From the NCBI GenBank assembly GCA_035534855.1, contig DATLRD010000124.1, positions 1-39,129 of the forward strand: a DNA stretch of 39,129 nt. The letters are read 5' to 3'. Each line of letters begins with the position of its first letter. Position 1 is the stretch's first letter. Below, in pieces: positions 16,015-24,733 of this stretch. The position numbers and the translations under genes are program-made. This stretch comes from DATARH01 sp035534855 (GTDB lineage: Bacteria > Pseudomonadota > Alphaproteobacteria > ATCC43930 > CGMCC-115725). Below the pieces are notes generated by a model. It was given only the letters and a program-made list of their open reading frames with translations. It was not told where the DNA came from and searched no databases.

Positions 16015-16631
16015 GCCATTAGCTCCTTTACCTGGGCCGGGGTTAGAAATCGTGTCTTGGCACCGCGCAGCATCAGGTAGAGGCGGGCCGTTTCCTCCAA
16101 TTCCTCGATCGCATTGACCGCGGCGTCGAGGCTCGACCCGGCGACGACCGGGCCGTGATTGGCCAGCAGCACCGCATGGTGGCTGCCGGCAAAGCCGCGC
16201 ACGGCCTCGGCCAAAGCGAGGTCTCCGGGCTTGAAATAGGGCACGAGCGGCAGCCGCCCGACGCGCATCACGTAATACGCGGTAATCGGCGGCAGCACGT
16301 CGTGCGGGTCCAGTTCGGTGAGGCACGACACCGCGACCGAATGGGTCGAGTGCAGGTGGACGACCGCGCGGGTACCGTGCCGCTCTTCATACATCACACG
16401 GTGCAGAAAGCTTTCCTTGGTCGGCGCGTCGCCGGAAACGAGCCTGCCGTCATCGCCGAGCAGCGACAGCCGCGCCGGGTCGAGCCGGCCGAGCGAGGCG
16501 TTGGTCGGCGTCATCAGCCAGCCGCCCTCGACCCGCATGCTGATATTTCCCGACGACCCGGCGGTCAGCCCGCGCTCGAAGATCGAGGCGCCGATCCGGC
16601 AGATTTCGTCGCGCGCCTTGGCGTCGGTCAT
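16011..16631 (-). CDS. otnC: 3-oxo-tetronate 4-phosphate decarboxylase
   Basis: Class II aldolase/adducin-fold enzyme of 206 residues that decarboxylates 3-oxo-tetronate 4-phosphate to dihydroxyacetone phosphate. Zinc ligands are visible as VVHLHSTHS (His-x-His) and LLANHGP (His). The N-terminal GLTAGSSGNISMR is the phosphate/substrate loop of the fold. The ATG at 16631 follows GAGGAGG by about 6 nt; a TTG seven codons upstream is unlikely. It sits between otnK, separated by a 138-bp repeat element, and the coupled binding-protein gene. The assignment as OtnC rather than another class II aldolase rests on the adjacent DUF1537 kinase. Confidence 0.88.
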   Translation of the reverse strand: MTDAKARDEICRIGASIFERGLTAGSSGNISMRVEGGWLMTPTNASLGRLDPARLSLLGDDGRLVSGDAPTKESFLHRVMYEERHGTRAVVHLHSTHSVAVSCLTELDPHDVLPPITAYYVMRVGRLPLVPYFKPGDLALAEAVRGFAGSHHAVLLANHGPVVAGSSLDAAVNAIEELEETARLYLMLRGAKTRFLTPAQVKELMA

Positions 16632-16653
16632 CGCATCCTCCTCGCCGCGCAAA

Positions 16654-16791
16654 CCCTCACCCTCCCATCGCTCTCGCGATGGGCCCCTCCCTCTCCCGCA
16701 AAGCGGGCGAGGGATTCATAGAGGTCGCTCGCCGCCCCTCTCCCGCAGTGCGGGAGAGGGTTGACGGCGCGAAGCGCCGGACGGGTGAGGG
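16654..16791. repeat. MITE-like palindromic element, family R2, between otnK and otnC
   Basis: Element of 138 bp with terminal inverted repeats CCCTCACCC and GGGTGAGGG. It contains internal hairpins CCCATCG/CGATGGG, CCGC/GCGG-type and CCTCTCCCGC/GCGGGAGAGG. One end touches the otnK stop codon and the other stops just before the otnC ribosome site. By hand comparison its first 61 bp match 57 of 61 positions of 33883-33943 inside imuB. It carries no gene. Confidence 0.85.
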
Positions 16792-18084
16792 TCATTTGGC
16801 TCCTCGGTCGAGTACGTCAAACGCGCGCAGGAAAAAGTCGGGCGCGCCGAAATTGCCGGATTTGAGGGCAAGCGCCAGCGGCGGATCGCCGGGGTGGGAC
16901 GACAGGCTGACGGTCCACGGCACGCCGGGGTCGATCTGCCCGCCGATGCGCAGCCCGGTGACGCCGAGCGCCTGCACCACCGCACCGGCGGTCTCGCCGC
17001 CGGCGACGACGAGGCGCCGAACCCCGCAATCGACGAGGCCCTTTGCGACCTCGGCCATGACCTTTTCGACCAGTGCGCCGGCGCGCTCGCGGCCGAGCCG
17101 CTGCTGCACCGCAGCGACCGCATCCGTCGCGGCGGTCGCCGACACCAGAACCGGGCCGGCCCCGAGCAGCGGCCGCGCCCAGGCGAGCGCCTCGGCCGCG
17201 ACCGGGCGGCCTGCCGCCGCCGCCAGCGGATCGACTGTGAAACACGGCGCGCGCGCCTGCATATGGGCGACCTGGCCCTGCGTCGCGGTCGAGCACGAGC
17301 CCGAGATCACCGCCGCCGCGCCGCCGACCCGCGGCAGCGACGCGGCCGCGCCGGCATCGCCCAACAGCCCGCGACGGCGGAAATTGCCGGGCAGGCCCAG
17401 TGCGATGCCCGACCCGCCGGTGATCAGCGGGAGGTCGGCGGCGGCTTCGCCGATCGCCTCGAGGTCGCGATCGGCGATCGCGTCGACGATCGCGTGCCGC
17501 ACCCCAGCGCGGCACAATTCGGCGAACGCCTCGGCGATCGCCGCTGCCCCGCGCGCCACGGTCGCGTGCTGCACCAGCCCGACCCTGCCGCGGCATTGCG
17601 CCTGCAGCACGCGCACCAGCGAGGGGTCGCGCATCGGGGTCAGCGGATGGTCCTTCATCCCGGATTCCGACAGCAGCACGTCGCCGACAAACAGATAGCC
17701 CTTGAAGATTGTGCGCCCCGCTTCGGGGAAAGCCGGGCAATAGAGAGTAAAATCCGCCCCGAGTGCGTCGAGCAGCGCCTCGCCGACCGGGCCGATATTG
17801 CCGAGCGCGGTCGAATCGAACGTCGAACAGTATTTGAACAGGATCTGCCGCGCCCCGGCCGCGCGCAGCCAGCCGAGCCCCTGGAGGCTCATCGCCACCG
17901 CGTCGGCGGCCGGGATCGTCCGGCTTTTGAGCGCGATCACCACCGCTTCGGCATCGGGCGCCGCCGCGCCGGCGGCCGGCACGTCGATCAGCTGCACGGT
18001 CTTCATGCCGCGCCGCACCAGCGTATTGCACAGATCGGTCGCGCCGGTGAAATCGTCGGCAATGGCTCCCAGCAGCACCGGCAT
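16792..18084 (-). CDS. otnK: 3-oxo-tetronate kinase (DUF1537 family)
   Basis: Four-carbon acid-sugar kinase of 430 residues that phosphorylates 3-oxo-tetronate with ATP to the 4-phosphate. The N-terminal substrate domain begins GAIADDFTGATDLCNTLVRRG (residues 6-26). The C-terminal nucleotide domain has VVAGGETAGAVVQALG and IGGQIDPGVPW, both family hallmarks. Length and ends are normal. It is the first gene of otnK-otnC-SBP on the minus strand. Partner enzymes OtnI and DenD are on the opposite strand beyond an amidohydrolase gene (20033-21790). Confidence 0.92.
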   Translation of the reverse strand: MPVLLGAIADDFTGATDLCNTLVRRGMKTVQLIDVPAAGAAAPDAEAVVIALKSRTIPAADAVAMSLQGLGWLRAAGARQILFKYCSTFDSTALGNIGPVGEALLDALGADFTLYCPAFPEAGRTIFKGYLFVGDVLLSESGMKDHPLTPMRDPSLVRVLQAQCRGRVGLVQHATVARGAAAIAEAFAELCRAGVRHAIVDAIADRDLEAIGEAAADLPLITGGSGIALGLPGNFRRRGLLGDAGAAASLPRVGGAAAVISGSCSTATQGQVAHMQARAPCFTVDPLAAAAGRPVAAEALAWARPLLGAGPVLVSATAATDAVAAVQQRLGRERAGALVEKVMAEVAKGLVDCGVRRLVVAGGETAGAVVQALGVTGLRIGGQIDPGVPWTVSLSSHPGDPPLALALKSGNFGAPDFFLRAFDVLDRGAK

Positions 18085-18396
18085 CGCCCGCCTCCCCGCC
18101 CGCTCTCCCGCAGCTTAGCTGCCTCGCCGTACCGCCGGCAAACCCCCTGGCGGGCGCAGCCGCGGGTCGTAACAACTGCACGCGCGAGTGGCTGGGGGAC
18201 GCCGCGCCCACGGCGGCCGAATGAGGCGGTGCAGCCATCGGTTTCTAAATGGCGGCTTTGCACAAAACGCATTGCTGGGGGCTGCTAGGCGGCGCAAGCT
18301 CGCATCCAGTGTCTCGGCCAGCGGCGTCGCGAAGAAGCGCCCTCGAAGAGCCGACCGCGTGGAAAGTTTGCCCAATCCACCCTTCGGAGGAAAACC
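18085..18396. other. Divergent intergenic region
   Basis: 312 bp separate otnK (minus) from the amidohydrolase gene (plus). I see no gene, tRNA or clear sigma-70 promoter. The only firm signal is CGGAGG 8 nt before the amidohydrolase ATG. It must hold the divergent promoters and probably a regulator site. Confidence 0.6.
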
Positions 18397-19875
18397 ATGA
18401 GCGGCCACGCCCATCACAGCCCAGCCGAAATCAAAGCCACGCTTAAGCATCCGATCGTCGACGGAGACGGCCACTGGGTCGAGTACGACCCGGTATTCGC
18501 CGAGCAGATGCGCAAAGTGGGGGGTGACCTGGCCGCCGACGGCTTCCTCAAGGCAATGGGCGCGACCCGTGACGCGCTCGCACTCGGCACCAAGGAGCGC
18601 CGCCGCCGGGGGATGGCGATGCCCGGCTTCTGGACCCGCCAGACCGGCAACACCTATGACCGCGCGACCGCGATGATGCCGCATCTCTTGTACGAGCGGC
18701 TCGACGAGATCGGCTCGGATTTCGCGATCGTCTACCCGACCGCCGGGCTGCGCCTGCCGCGCATCGTTGACGACGCGACGCGACGCGCGGTGATCCGCGC
18801 CTACAACATCGTCTCGGCCGGGTACTTCAAGGATCTCGCCGACCGCATGACGCCGGCCGCGATCATCCCGATGCACACGCCGGACGAGGCGATCGAAGAA
18901 TTGGAATTCGTCACCAAACAGCTCGGCTCCAAGGTCGGGATGTTCGGCAGCGCCCTGCCGCGCAAAGTGCCGTCGGTGTCCGGCAACGACCCCGACACCA
19001 ACCGGCTCGCGGTAGGGTACGAGGTGTTCGGCATCGACAGCCTTTATGATTACGATCCGGTGTGGGCGAAGTGCCGCGAGGTCAAGATCGCCCCGACCTT
19101 CCACTCGAGCGGCAGCAATCAGGCGCTGCGCAACAGCCCGACCAACTTCACCTACAACCATATCGGCCATTTCGCCGATGCCGGCCACGCCGCCGCCAAG
19201 GGCATCTTCCTCGGCGGCGTCACAAGGCGCTTTCCCGAGCTGCGCTTCGCGTTTCTCGAAGGTGGCGTCGGCTGGGGCGCGCAGCTCTGGGGCGATTTGA
19301 TGGAGCACTGGGAGCGGCGCAACGCCAAGGCGCTGGAAAACATGCGGCCCGACAAGCTCGACCGCAAGCTGCTGATGGAGCTGGTCGAAAAGTACGGCTA
19401 CCAGGAGCATGCGGCGGCTCTGAAGGCGCGCGACGGCTGGCCCGACCCCGAGATGCACCTGACCGGCGGGGTCGACGACCTCGACGATTTCGCCGCGTGC
19501 AAGATTACCCAGAAGCAGGATTGGATCGATCTCTACGCGACGCCGTATTATTTCGGCTGCGAGGCCGACGACCGGATGAACGGGGTCGCCTTTGGCAAGG
19601 GCAACCCGTTCGGCGCCAAGCTCAACGCGATCTACAGCTCGGATATCGGGCATTTCGACGTGATCGACATGCGCGACCCGCTGGCCGAAGCCTATGAGCT
19701 GGTTGAAGACGGCCACATCACGCAGGACAATTTCCGCGACTTCACCTTTACCAACGCGGTGAAATTGTGGGGCACGCAGAACCCCGATTTCTTCAAGGGC
19801 ACGCGGGTCGAAAAGGAAGCCGCCGCGGTGCTGCGGTCGGCACAGCAGCCGGCCTTCCGCGACGCGGCAAAATAG
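18397..19875 (+). CDS. Amidohydrolase 2-family protein (ACMSD-like decarboxylase/hydrolase)
   Basis: TIM-barrel metal-dependent enzyme of the amidohydrolase-2 family (PF04909 type), 492 residues. The N-terminal VDGDGHWVEYDP replaces the usual DxHxH. A histidine lies in FHSSGSN and another in YNHIGHFAD. The C-terminal catalytic Asp lies in SSDIGHFDVIDM. Relatives are 2-amino-3-carboxymuconate semialdehyde and resorcylate decarboxylases and related hydrolases. CGGAGG precedes the ATG. It stands between the two halves of the erythronate genes, but no step of that route needs it, so it may serve an aromatic or lactone substrate. Confidence 0.85.
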   Translation: MSGHAHHSPAEIKATLKHPIVDGDGHWVEYDPVFAEQMRKVGGDLAADGFLKAMGATRDALALGTKERRRRGMAMPGFWTRQTGNTYDRATAMMPHLLYERLDEIGSDFAIVYPTAGLRLPRIVDDATRRAVIRAYNIVSAGYFKDLADRMTPAAIIPMHTPDEAIEELEFVTKQLGSKVGMFGSALPRKVPSVSGNDPDTNRLAVGYEVFGIDSLYDYDPVWAKCREVKIAPTFHSSGSNQALRNSPTNFTYNHIGHFADAGHAAAKGIFLGGVTRRFPELRFAFLEGGVGWGAQLWGDLMEHWERRNAKALENMRPDKLDRKLLMELVEKYGYQEHAAALKARDGWPDPEMHLTGGVDDLDDFAACKITQKQDWIDLYATPYYFGCEADDRMNGVAFGKGNPFGAKLNAIYSSDIGHFDVIDMRDPLAEAYELVEDGHITQDNFRDFTFTNAVKLWGTQNPDFFKGTRVEKEAAAVLRSAQQPAFRDAAK

Positions 19876-19916
19876 CCCGAGCGGTCGTTCCGGCTGAGGC
19901 TGGAATGTTTTAACAG

Positions 19917-19948
19917 CCGGCGCGGCGCCTGATCGGGTGCCGCGCCGG
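19917..19948 (+). terminator. GC-rich hairpin after the amidohydrolase gene
   Basis: Perfect 10-bp arms CCGGCGCGGC and GCCGCGCCGG flank a 12-nt loop, 41 nt after the stop codon. There is no T-tract. It suggests that otnI-denD has its own promoter in the remaining gap. Confidence 0.5.
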
Positions 19949-20032
19949 TGCTGTTTGCGGCGGACCTCCCCGACCCGCTTGTCTTCTCCGGGCGGAGGGG
20001 AAACAGTAGCAGGCCGCGGAAGGAGCCTGCCG

Positions 20033-20818
20033 ATGCCGCAATTCGCCGCCAACCTCAGCATGATGTTTCAGGAAATCCCGAACTTCCTCGACCGTTTCGA
20101 CGCGGCGGCGAAGGCCGGGTTCAAGGGCGTCGAGTTCCTGTTTCCCTATGACCACCCGCCTGAGGCGGTGGCCGAGCGGCTGAAGCGCAACAAGCTGACA
20201 TTGGCGCTGTTCAACACCGTGCCGGGCGACTGGGCCGGCGGCGAGCGCGGGCTGGCGGCATTGCCTGGCCGCGAGCAGCAGTTTCGCGACGGCGTCGACC
20301 TCGCGATCACCTATGCCAAGGCCGCCGGGTGCAAGACGCTGCACACGATGGCCGGGCTGTGGCCCGAGGGGCGCGACAAGGCCGAGGGCGAGCGGGTCTA
20401 TCTCGAAAACCTGCGCTGGGCCGCCGACCGGGTGAAACCGCACGGTATCACTGCGATCATCGAGCCGATCAACACCCGCGACATTCCCGGCTATTTTCTC
20501 AATTACACCGACCAGGCGTGCCGGATCATCGACGCGGTCGGTCGCGACAATCTGCGGCTCCAGCTCGACCTCTATCACGTGCAGATCATGGAGGGCGACC
20601 TCGCGACCAAGGTGCGGGCACTCGCCGGCCGCTATCCGCATGTGCAGATCGCCGGCAACCCCGGCCGACACGAGCCCGATGTCGGCGAGATCAACTATCC
20701 CTATCTGTTCGACCTGTTCGACGAACTCGGCTATGGCGGGTGGATCGGCTGCGAATACCGCCCCAAGGGCGAGACGCTGGCCGGGCTCGGCTGGGCCAAA
20801 CGCTACGGGATCGGCTGA
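20033..20818 (+). CDS. otnI: 2-oxo-tetronate isomerase (hydroxypyruvate isomerase family)
   Basis: Xylose-isomerase-like TIM barrel of 261 residues. In acid-sugar clusters this family converts 2-oxo-tetronate to 3-oxo-tetronate; the related Hyi enzyme isomerises hydroxypyruvate. The N-terminus FAANLSMMFQEIPNFLDRF and the catalytic glutamates in IIEPINTRD and GCEYRP are present. AAGGAG lies 7 nt before the ATG. The stop is 3 nt from the denD start, so the two are an operon. The neighbours DenD, OtnK and OtnC favour OtnI over Hyi. Confidence 0.87.
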   Translation: MPQFAANLSMMFQEIPNFLDRFDAAAKAGFKGVEFLFPYDHPPEAVAERLKRNKLTLALFNTVPGDWAGGERGLAALPGREQQFRDGVDLAITYAKAAGCKTLHTMAGLWPEGRDKAEGERVYLENLRWAADRVKPHGITAIIEPINTRDIPGYFLNYTDQACRIIDAVGRDNLRLQLDLYHVQIMEGDLATKVRALAGRYPHVQIAGNPGRHEPDVGEINYPYLFDLFDELGYGGWIGCEYRPKGETLAGLGWAKRYGIG

Positions 20819-20821
20819 TCC

Positions 20822-21790
20822 ATGCGCATCGTGATCACCGGCGGGTGCGGGTTTCTCGGGCGGCGGCTGGCGCTGCTGCTGCTGGCGCAGGGCAAGGCCG
20901 ACGAGCTGGTGCTGTTCGACAACGCGGCGTCGGCGCTGCCGCTGCCCGATGACCGGCGGGTCCGCGTCGTTACCGGCGATATCGCCGACCGCGACACGGT
21001 GCGCGCGCTGATCGCGCCCGGCACCGACGCGGTGTTTCACCTCGCGGCGATCGTCAGCGGCCAGGCCGAGGCCGATCCCGATCTCGGCTATCGCGTCAAC
21101 CTCGACGGCACCCGCGCCGTGCTCGACGCGTGCCGCGCGCTCGGAACCGCGCCTAAGGTGATCTTCGCCAGCTCGCTGGCGGTGTATGGCGGCGCGCTGC
21201 CGCCCGCGGTCGGGGACGACACGGCGTTAAACCCGCAAAGCTCCTATGGCACGCAGAAGGCGATCGGCGAGTTGCTGGTCAACGACTACAGCCGCAAGGG
21301 GTTCGTCGACGGCCGCGCGCTGCGCCTGCCGACCGTGGTGGTGCGGCCGGGATTGCCGAACCGCGCCGCCTCGACTTTTGCCTCGTCGATGATCCGCGAG
21401 CCGCTGACCGGCAAGGACGCGGTGTGCCCGGTATCGCCCGACACGGTGATGGCGCTCGCCTCGCCGCGCCGCGTCGTCGCCTCGCTGGCGCACGCACTCG
21501 ACCTGCCCGGCCCGGCGCTCGGCCACAACCGGGTCTTGCAGCTGCCCGGCTATTCGGTGTCGGTCGGCGAGATGGCCGAGGCGCTGCGCCGCGCCGGCGG
21601 CGCGGCGGCACATGCCCGGCTGCGCTGGCAGCCCGACGCGACAATCCAGGGGATCGTCGGCAGCTGGCCGCGGGCCCTGTCGGCACCGCGCGCCGAGGCG
21701 CTGGGCTTTGCGCCGGATGCCGGGATCGACGAGGCGATCCGCTTTTTCATCGAAGACGATCTGGCGATGCAGCAGGCGCTCGCCGGATAG
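20822..21790 (+). CDS. denD: D-erythronate dehydrogenase
   Basis: Extended short-chain dehydrogenase of 322 residues, predicted to oxidise D-erythronate to 2-oxo-tetronate with NAD. The Rossmann loop GGCGFLG is at residues 7-13, the catalytic pair is in SSYGTQKA (Tyr-x3-Lys), and PNRAASTFASSMIREPL follows, as in DenD proteins. It begins 3 nt after otnI. It completes a four-enzyme route with OtnI, OtnK and OtnC from D-erythronate to DHAP and CO2. A different hydroxy-acid substrate cannot be excluded from sequence alone. Confidence 0.86.
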   Translation: MRIVITGGCGFLGRRLALLLLAQGKADELVLFDNAASALPLPDDRRVRVVTGDIADRDTVRALIAPGTDAVFHLAAIVSGQAEADPDLGYRVNLDGTRAVLDACRALGTAPKVIFASSLAVYGGALPPAVGDDTALNPQSSYGTQKAIGELLVNDYSRKGFVDGRALRLPTVVVRPGLPNRAASTFASSMIREPLTGKDAVCPVSPDTVMALASPRRVVASLAHALDLPGPALGHNRVLQLPGYSVSVGEMAEALRRAGGAAAHARLRWQPDATIQGIVGSWPRALSAPRAEALGFAPDAGIDEAIRFFIEDDLAMQQALAG

Positions 21791-21823
21791 CACGAACAGG
21801 CTGAGGCTGACTCGATCTGTTTC

Positions 21824-21886
21824 TCGTCATGGCCGGGCTTGTCCCGGCCATCCCCCAGATCCCCGGGACAAGCCCGGGGATGACGA
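21824..21886. repeat. Double-hairpin palindromic repeat, family R3
   Basis: 63-bp element with outer arms TCGTCAT and ATGACGA enclosing two hairpins: GGCCGGG-CTTGT-CCCGGCC and CCCCGGG-ACAAG-CCCGGGG. The loops are complementary to each other. It follows denD and may end its transcript. Confidence 0.8.
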
Positions 21887-21933
21887 CGAAAGGGATGTCG
21901 CCGCCAACAAGGCCGTGTCCGCCAAACCAAAAA

Positions 21934-21941
21934 TTAACCAT
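21934..21941 (+). promoter_or_regulatory. TTAACCAT, CtrA-like half-site
   Basis: TTAACCAT equals the half-site bound by the alphaproteobacterial cell-cycle regulator CtrA. It lies about 20 bp before the hypothetical gene at 21961. A related TTAACTAT precedes the GGDEF gene. An eight-base match can arise by chance. Confidence 0.25.
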
Positions 21942-21960
21942 GCCGCGCTCTGATGCGGGC

Positions 21961-22335
21961 ATGGACATTTATGCACCGTTGCAGGCGATCGGGGTTGCGC
22001 TGTTGTCGTTGGGCGCAGGCCAGCACGCGCCCGCGCCCGCGCTCCTCTCGTGCCACGGCAAATTCGTCGAATTCGCCGAAGGGCAGCCTTCGGCGATCCG
22101 GCCCAGCCTCGATTTCGTGATCGACTGGCGCGGGCCGGCGATCGCGACCGACACCGGGCTGCCCGGGCGGATCACCGCGCTGACACCGCTGGCGATCGAT
22201 TTCGAAGTGCAATACCCCGACTATCTCGCGCATTACCGGGTCAACCGGATCGAGGGCACGATCAGCGAGGCCAGCAATTTCGGCGGGCTTTACCGCGGCG
22301 CCTGCGAGCTTGGCCCGCTGATCACCAAATTCTGA
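21961..22335 (+). CDS. Hypothetical secreted protein
   Basis: 124 residues with a hydrophobic N-terminus (IYAPLQAIGVALLSLGAG) ending near PAPALLSC, so a signal peptide or N-terminal anchor is likely. The body is beta-rich (FVIDWRGPAIA, AIDFEVQYPDYLAHYRVNRIEGTISEASNF) with two cysteines that could pair. No family is recognised. An upstream in-frame ATG at 21940 would add seven residues. Neither start has a good ribosome site. It is convergent with the UxaA-family gene. Confidence 0.6.
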   Translation: MDIYAPLQAIGVALLSLGAGQHAPAPALLSCHGKFVEFAEGQPSAIRPSLDFVIDWRGPAIATDTGLPGRITALTPLAIDFEVQYPDYLAHYRVNRIEGTISEASNFGGLYRGACELGPLITKF

Positions 22336-22355
22336 CCGCAGCGCCAGGGTCGCTT

Positions 22356-23870
22356 CTACATCACCGCGCCCAGCACCCAGGGCGTGAATTCGTCGTCGCC
22401 GAAGCCGAGTTGCTCGCTTTTGGTCTTCTGGCCCGAGGCGGTGTCGAGCACCAGGCGGAAGATGCGTTCGCCCATCTCGGCAACACTAGCCTCGCCGTCG
22501 GCGATCGGGCCGCAATTTATGTCCATGTCGTCTTCCATGCGGCGGTAGAGCGGCGTGTTGGTAGCCAGCTTCAACGACGGCACCGGCTTGCAGCCGAACA
22601 CCGAGCCGCGCCCGGTCGTAAAGCAGATGACATTGGCACCGCCGGCCACCTGGCCGGTCGCCGATACCGGGTCGTAGCCCGGCGTGTCCATGAACACAAA
22701 GCCCTTGGCGGTGATCGGCTCGGCGTATTGGTAGACGTCGACGAGGTTGGTGCTGCCGCCCTTGGCGACCGCGCCCAGCGATTTTTCGAGGATCGTCGTC
22801 AGCCCGCCGGCCTTGTTGCCGGGCGACGGGTTGTTGTTCATCTCGCCGCCGGTCTTGGCGGTGTAGTCCTCCCACCAGCGGATGCGCTCGACCAGCTTTT
22901 CGCCGACCGCGCGGCTCGCCGCGCGGCGGGTCAACAGGTGCTCGGCGCCGTAGATTTCCGGGGTTTCCGAGAGGACCGCGGTGCCGCCGTGGCGCACCAA
23001 GAGGTCGACGCAGGCGCCGAGCGCCGGGTTGGCGGTGATGCCGGAATACCCGTCGGACCCGCCGCATTGCAGCGCCAGCGTCAAATGGCTCGCCGGCACG
23101 GGCTGGCGGCGCACATCGTTGGCCCCCGGTAGCATCGCCTGGAGGCGCGCGACCCCTTCGCGCACGGTCTTGGTGGTGCCGCCGGTGTCCTGGATCGTCA
23201 TCGTCGTCAGGCCCGCGCCTTCCTCGAGCCCCTCGGCGCGCATCAGCCCGCCGATCTGGTTGGCTTCGCAGCCCAGCCCCAGCACCAGCACGCCGGCGAA
23301 ATTCGGGTGGCGGGCATAGCCGGCGATCGTGCGGCGCAGAAGGTCCATCGGCTCGCCTTCGCTGCCCATGCCGCAGCCGGTGCCGTGGCCGAGGGCGACG
23401 ACCCCGTCGATATTGGGAAAATCGCGCAGCAGACCGGACTTGAACTGATCGGCGATAAAGCGCGCGGCGCTGGCCGAGCAGTTGACCGTGGTCAGGATTC
23501 CGAGATAGTTGCGCGTCGCGACGCGGCCGTCGGCGCGCACGATGCCGTCGAATGTCGCCGGCGCGGCGACCGGCTCGTTCGGGTGCGCATCGGCGCCGAA
23601 CGCGTAATCGCGGGCGAAATCGCCCATTGCCAGGTTGTGGGTGTGAACGTGCTCGCCGGGCGCGATCGCCGCGACCGCAAAGCCGAGGATCTGGCCGTAT
23701 TTGCGCACCGGATCGCCGGTGGCGATCGGCGCGGTGGCGATCTTGTGCCCGGCCGGCACGTGGCCGGCGGCGTGCAGCCCCTCGCCGGCGAGGTCGGTGC
23801 CCGGCAACAGGTCGACGCGGGCGACAACGACATTGTCGGCCGGGTTGAGGCGGATTGTCAGCGGCGGCAT
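22356..23870 (-). CDS. UxaA-family acid-sugar dehydratase (altronate/galactarate type)
   Basis: Sugar-acid dehydratase of 504 residues that removes water to give a 2-keto-3-deoxy acid. An N-terminal SAF domain (about 1-90, GEHVHTHNLAM) precedes the two-part catalytic region, with conserved cysteines in TTVNCSASA, GHGTGCGMGSEG, GLGCEANQ and LQCGGSDGYSG. The C-terminal half has DTPGYDPVSATGQVAGGAN and INCGPIADGE. It is divergent by 83 bp from an SDR-FAH pair that could oxidise and cleave its product. Whether altronate, galactarate or another acid is used is not decided by sequence. Confidence 0.88.
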   Translation of the reverse strand: MPPLTIRLNPADNVVVARVDLLPGTDLAGEGLHAAGHVPAGHKIATAPIATGDPVRKYGQILGFAVAAIAPGEHVHTHNLAMGDFARDYAFGADAHPNEPVAAPATFDGIVRADGRVATRNYLGILTTVNCSASAARFIADQFKSGLLRDFPNIDGVVALGHGTGCGMGSEGEPMDLLRRTIAGYARHPNFAGVLVLGLGCEANQIGGLMRAEGLEEGAGLTTMTIQDTGGTTKTVREGVARLQAMLPGANDVRRQPVPASHLTLALQCGGSDGYSGITANPALGACVDLLVRHGGTAVLSETPEIYGAEHLLTRRAASRAVGEKLVERIRWWEDYTAKTGGEMNNNPSPGNKAGGLTTILEKSLGAVAKGGSTNLVDVYQYAEPITAKGFVFMDTPGYDPVSATGQVAGGANVICFTTGRGSVFGCKPVPSLKLATNTPLYRRMEDDMDINCGPIADGEASVAEMGERIFRLVLDTASGQKTKSEQLGFGDDEFTPWVLGAVM

Positions 23871-23953
23871 GGCGCACCTTACGAACGGAGGTGCGGGAAT
23901 TTACAGGGGCTTGCCGCGCGTGGCAATTTGACGGCCACAACGGAGGACGACGC

Positions 23954-24709
23954 ATGGCAGGGCGGCTGCACGGCAAACGCGCGCTGGTGACGGCGGCGGG
24001 GCAAGGAATCGGGCGGGCGACGGCGCTGGCCTTCGCTGCCGAGGGCGCGAGCGTGCTGGCGACCGACATCGCCCCCGAAAAGCTTGCCGGATATGCCGAC
24101 GCGCTGATTGCGACCCGCGCGCTCGACGTGCGCGACGAGGGTGCGATCGCCGCGCTCGCCGACGAGTTGCCGGCGCTCGACATTCTCTTCAACTGCGCCG
24201 GATTCGTGCATCACGGCACAATCCTCGACGTGTCGCCTGATGAATGGGATTTCTCGTTCAGCCTCAACGTGCGCTCGATGTACCTGGTGGTCCGCGCGTT
24301 TCTGCCCAAGATGGTCGAGCGCGGCACCGGCGGGTCGGTCATCAACATGTCGTCGGCCGCCTCGTCGATCAAAGGCGCGCCCAACCGCTGCGTCTATGGC
24401 GCGACCAAGGCGGCGGTAATCGGGCTGACCAAATCGGTCGCCGCCGATTTCATCGCCGTCGGCATCCGCTGCAACGCGATCTGCCCCGGCACGATCCAGA
24501 CCCCGTCGCTCGACGAGCGAATCGCCGTTCAGGCAGCGCGCGCGCCCGGCGGGGTCGAGGCGGCGCGGCGTGGGTTTATCGAACGCCAGCCGCTGGGCCG
24601 GCTCGGCACGGCGGAGGAGATCGCCGCGCTGGCGGTGTATCTCGCCTCCGACGAATCGCAATTCACCACCGGCACGACCCATGTGATCGACGGCGGCTGG
24701 ACGATCTGA
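23954..24709 (+). CDS. SDR oxidoreductase (2-keto-3-deoxy-L-fuconate dehydrogenase-like)
   Basis: Classical short-chain dehydrogenase of 251 residues. TAAGQGIGR (13-21) binds NAD, NCAGFVHHG is the NAG-type motif, and SS plus YGATK form the catalytic Ser-Tyr-Lys set. The C-terminus TTGTTHVIDGGWTI is usual. With DIAPEKLAGY and a short deletion after the second strand it resembles the 2-keto-3-deoxy-L-fuconate dehydrogenases. GGAGG lies before the ATG. It is followed after 24 bp by an FAH-family hydrolase that would act on the oxidised product. Confidence 0.87.
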   Translation: MAGRLHGKRALVTAAGQGIGRATALAFAAEGASVLATDIAPEKLAGYADALIATRALDVRDEGAIAALADELPALDILFNCAGFVHHGTILDVSPDEWDFSFSLNVRSMYLVVRAFLPKMVERGTGGSVINMSSAASSIKGAPNRCVYGATKAAVIGLTKSVAADFIAVGIRCNAICPGTIQTPSLDERIAVQAARAPGGVEAARRGFIERQPLGRLGTAEEIAALAVYLASDESQFTTGTTHVIDGGWTI

Positions 24710-24733
24710 CCCCAACACCCGAGGAGAAACCCC

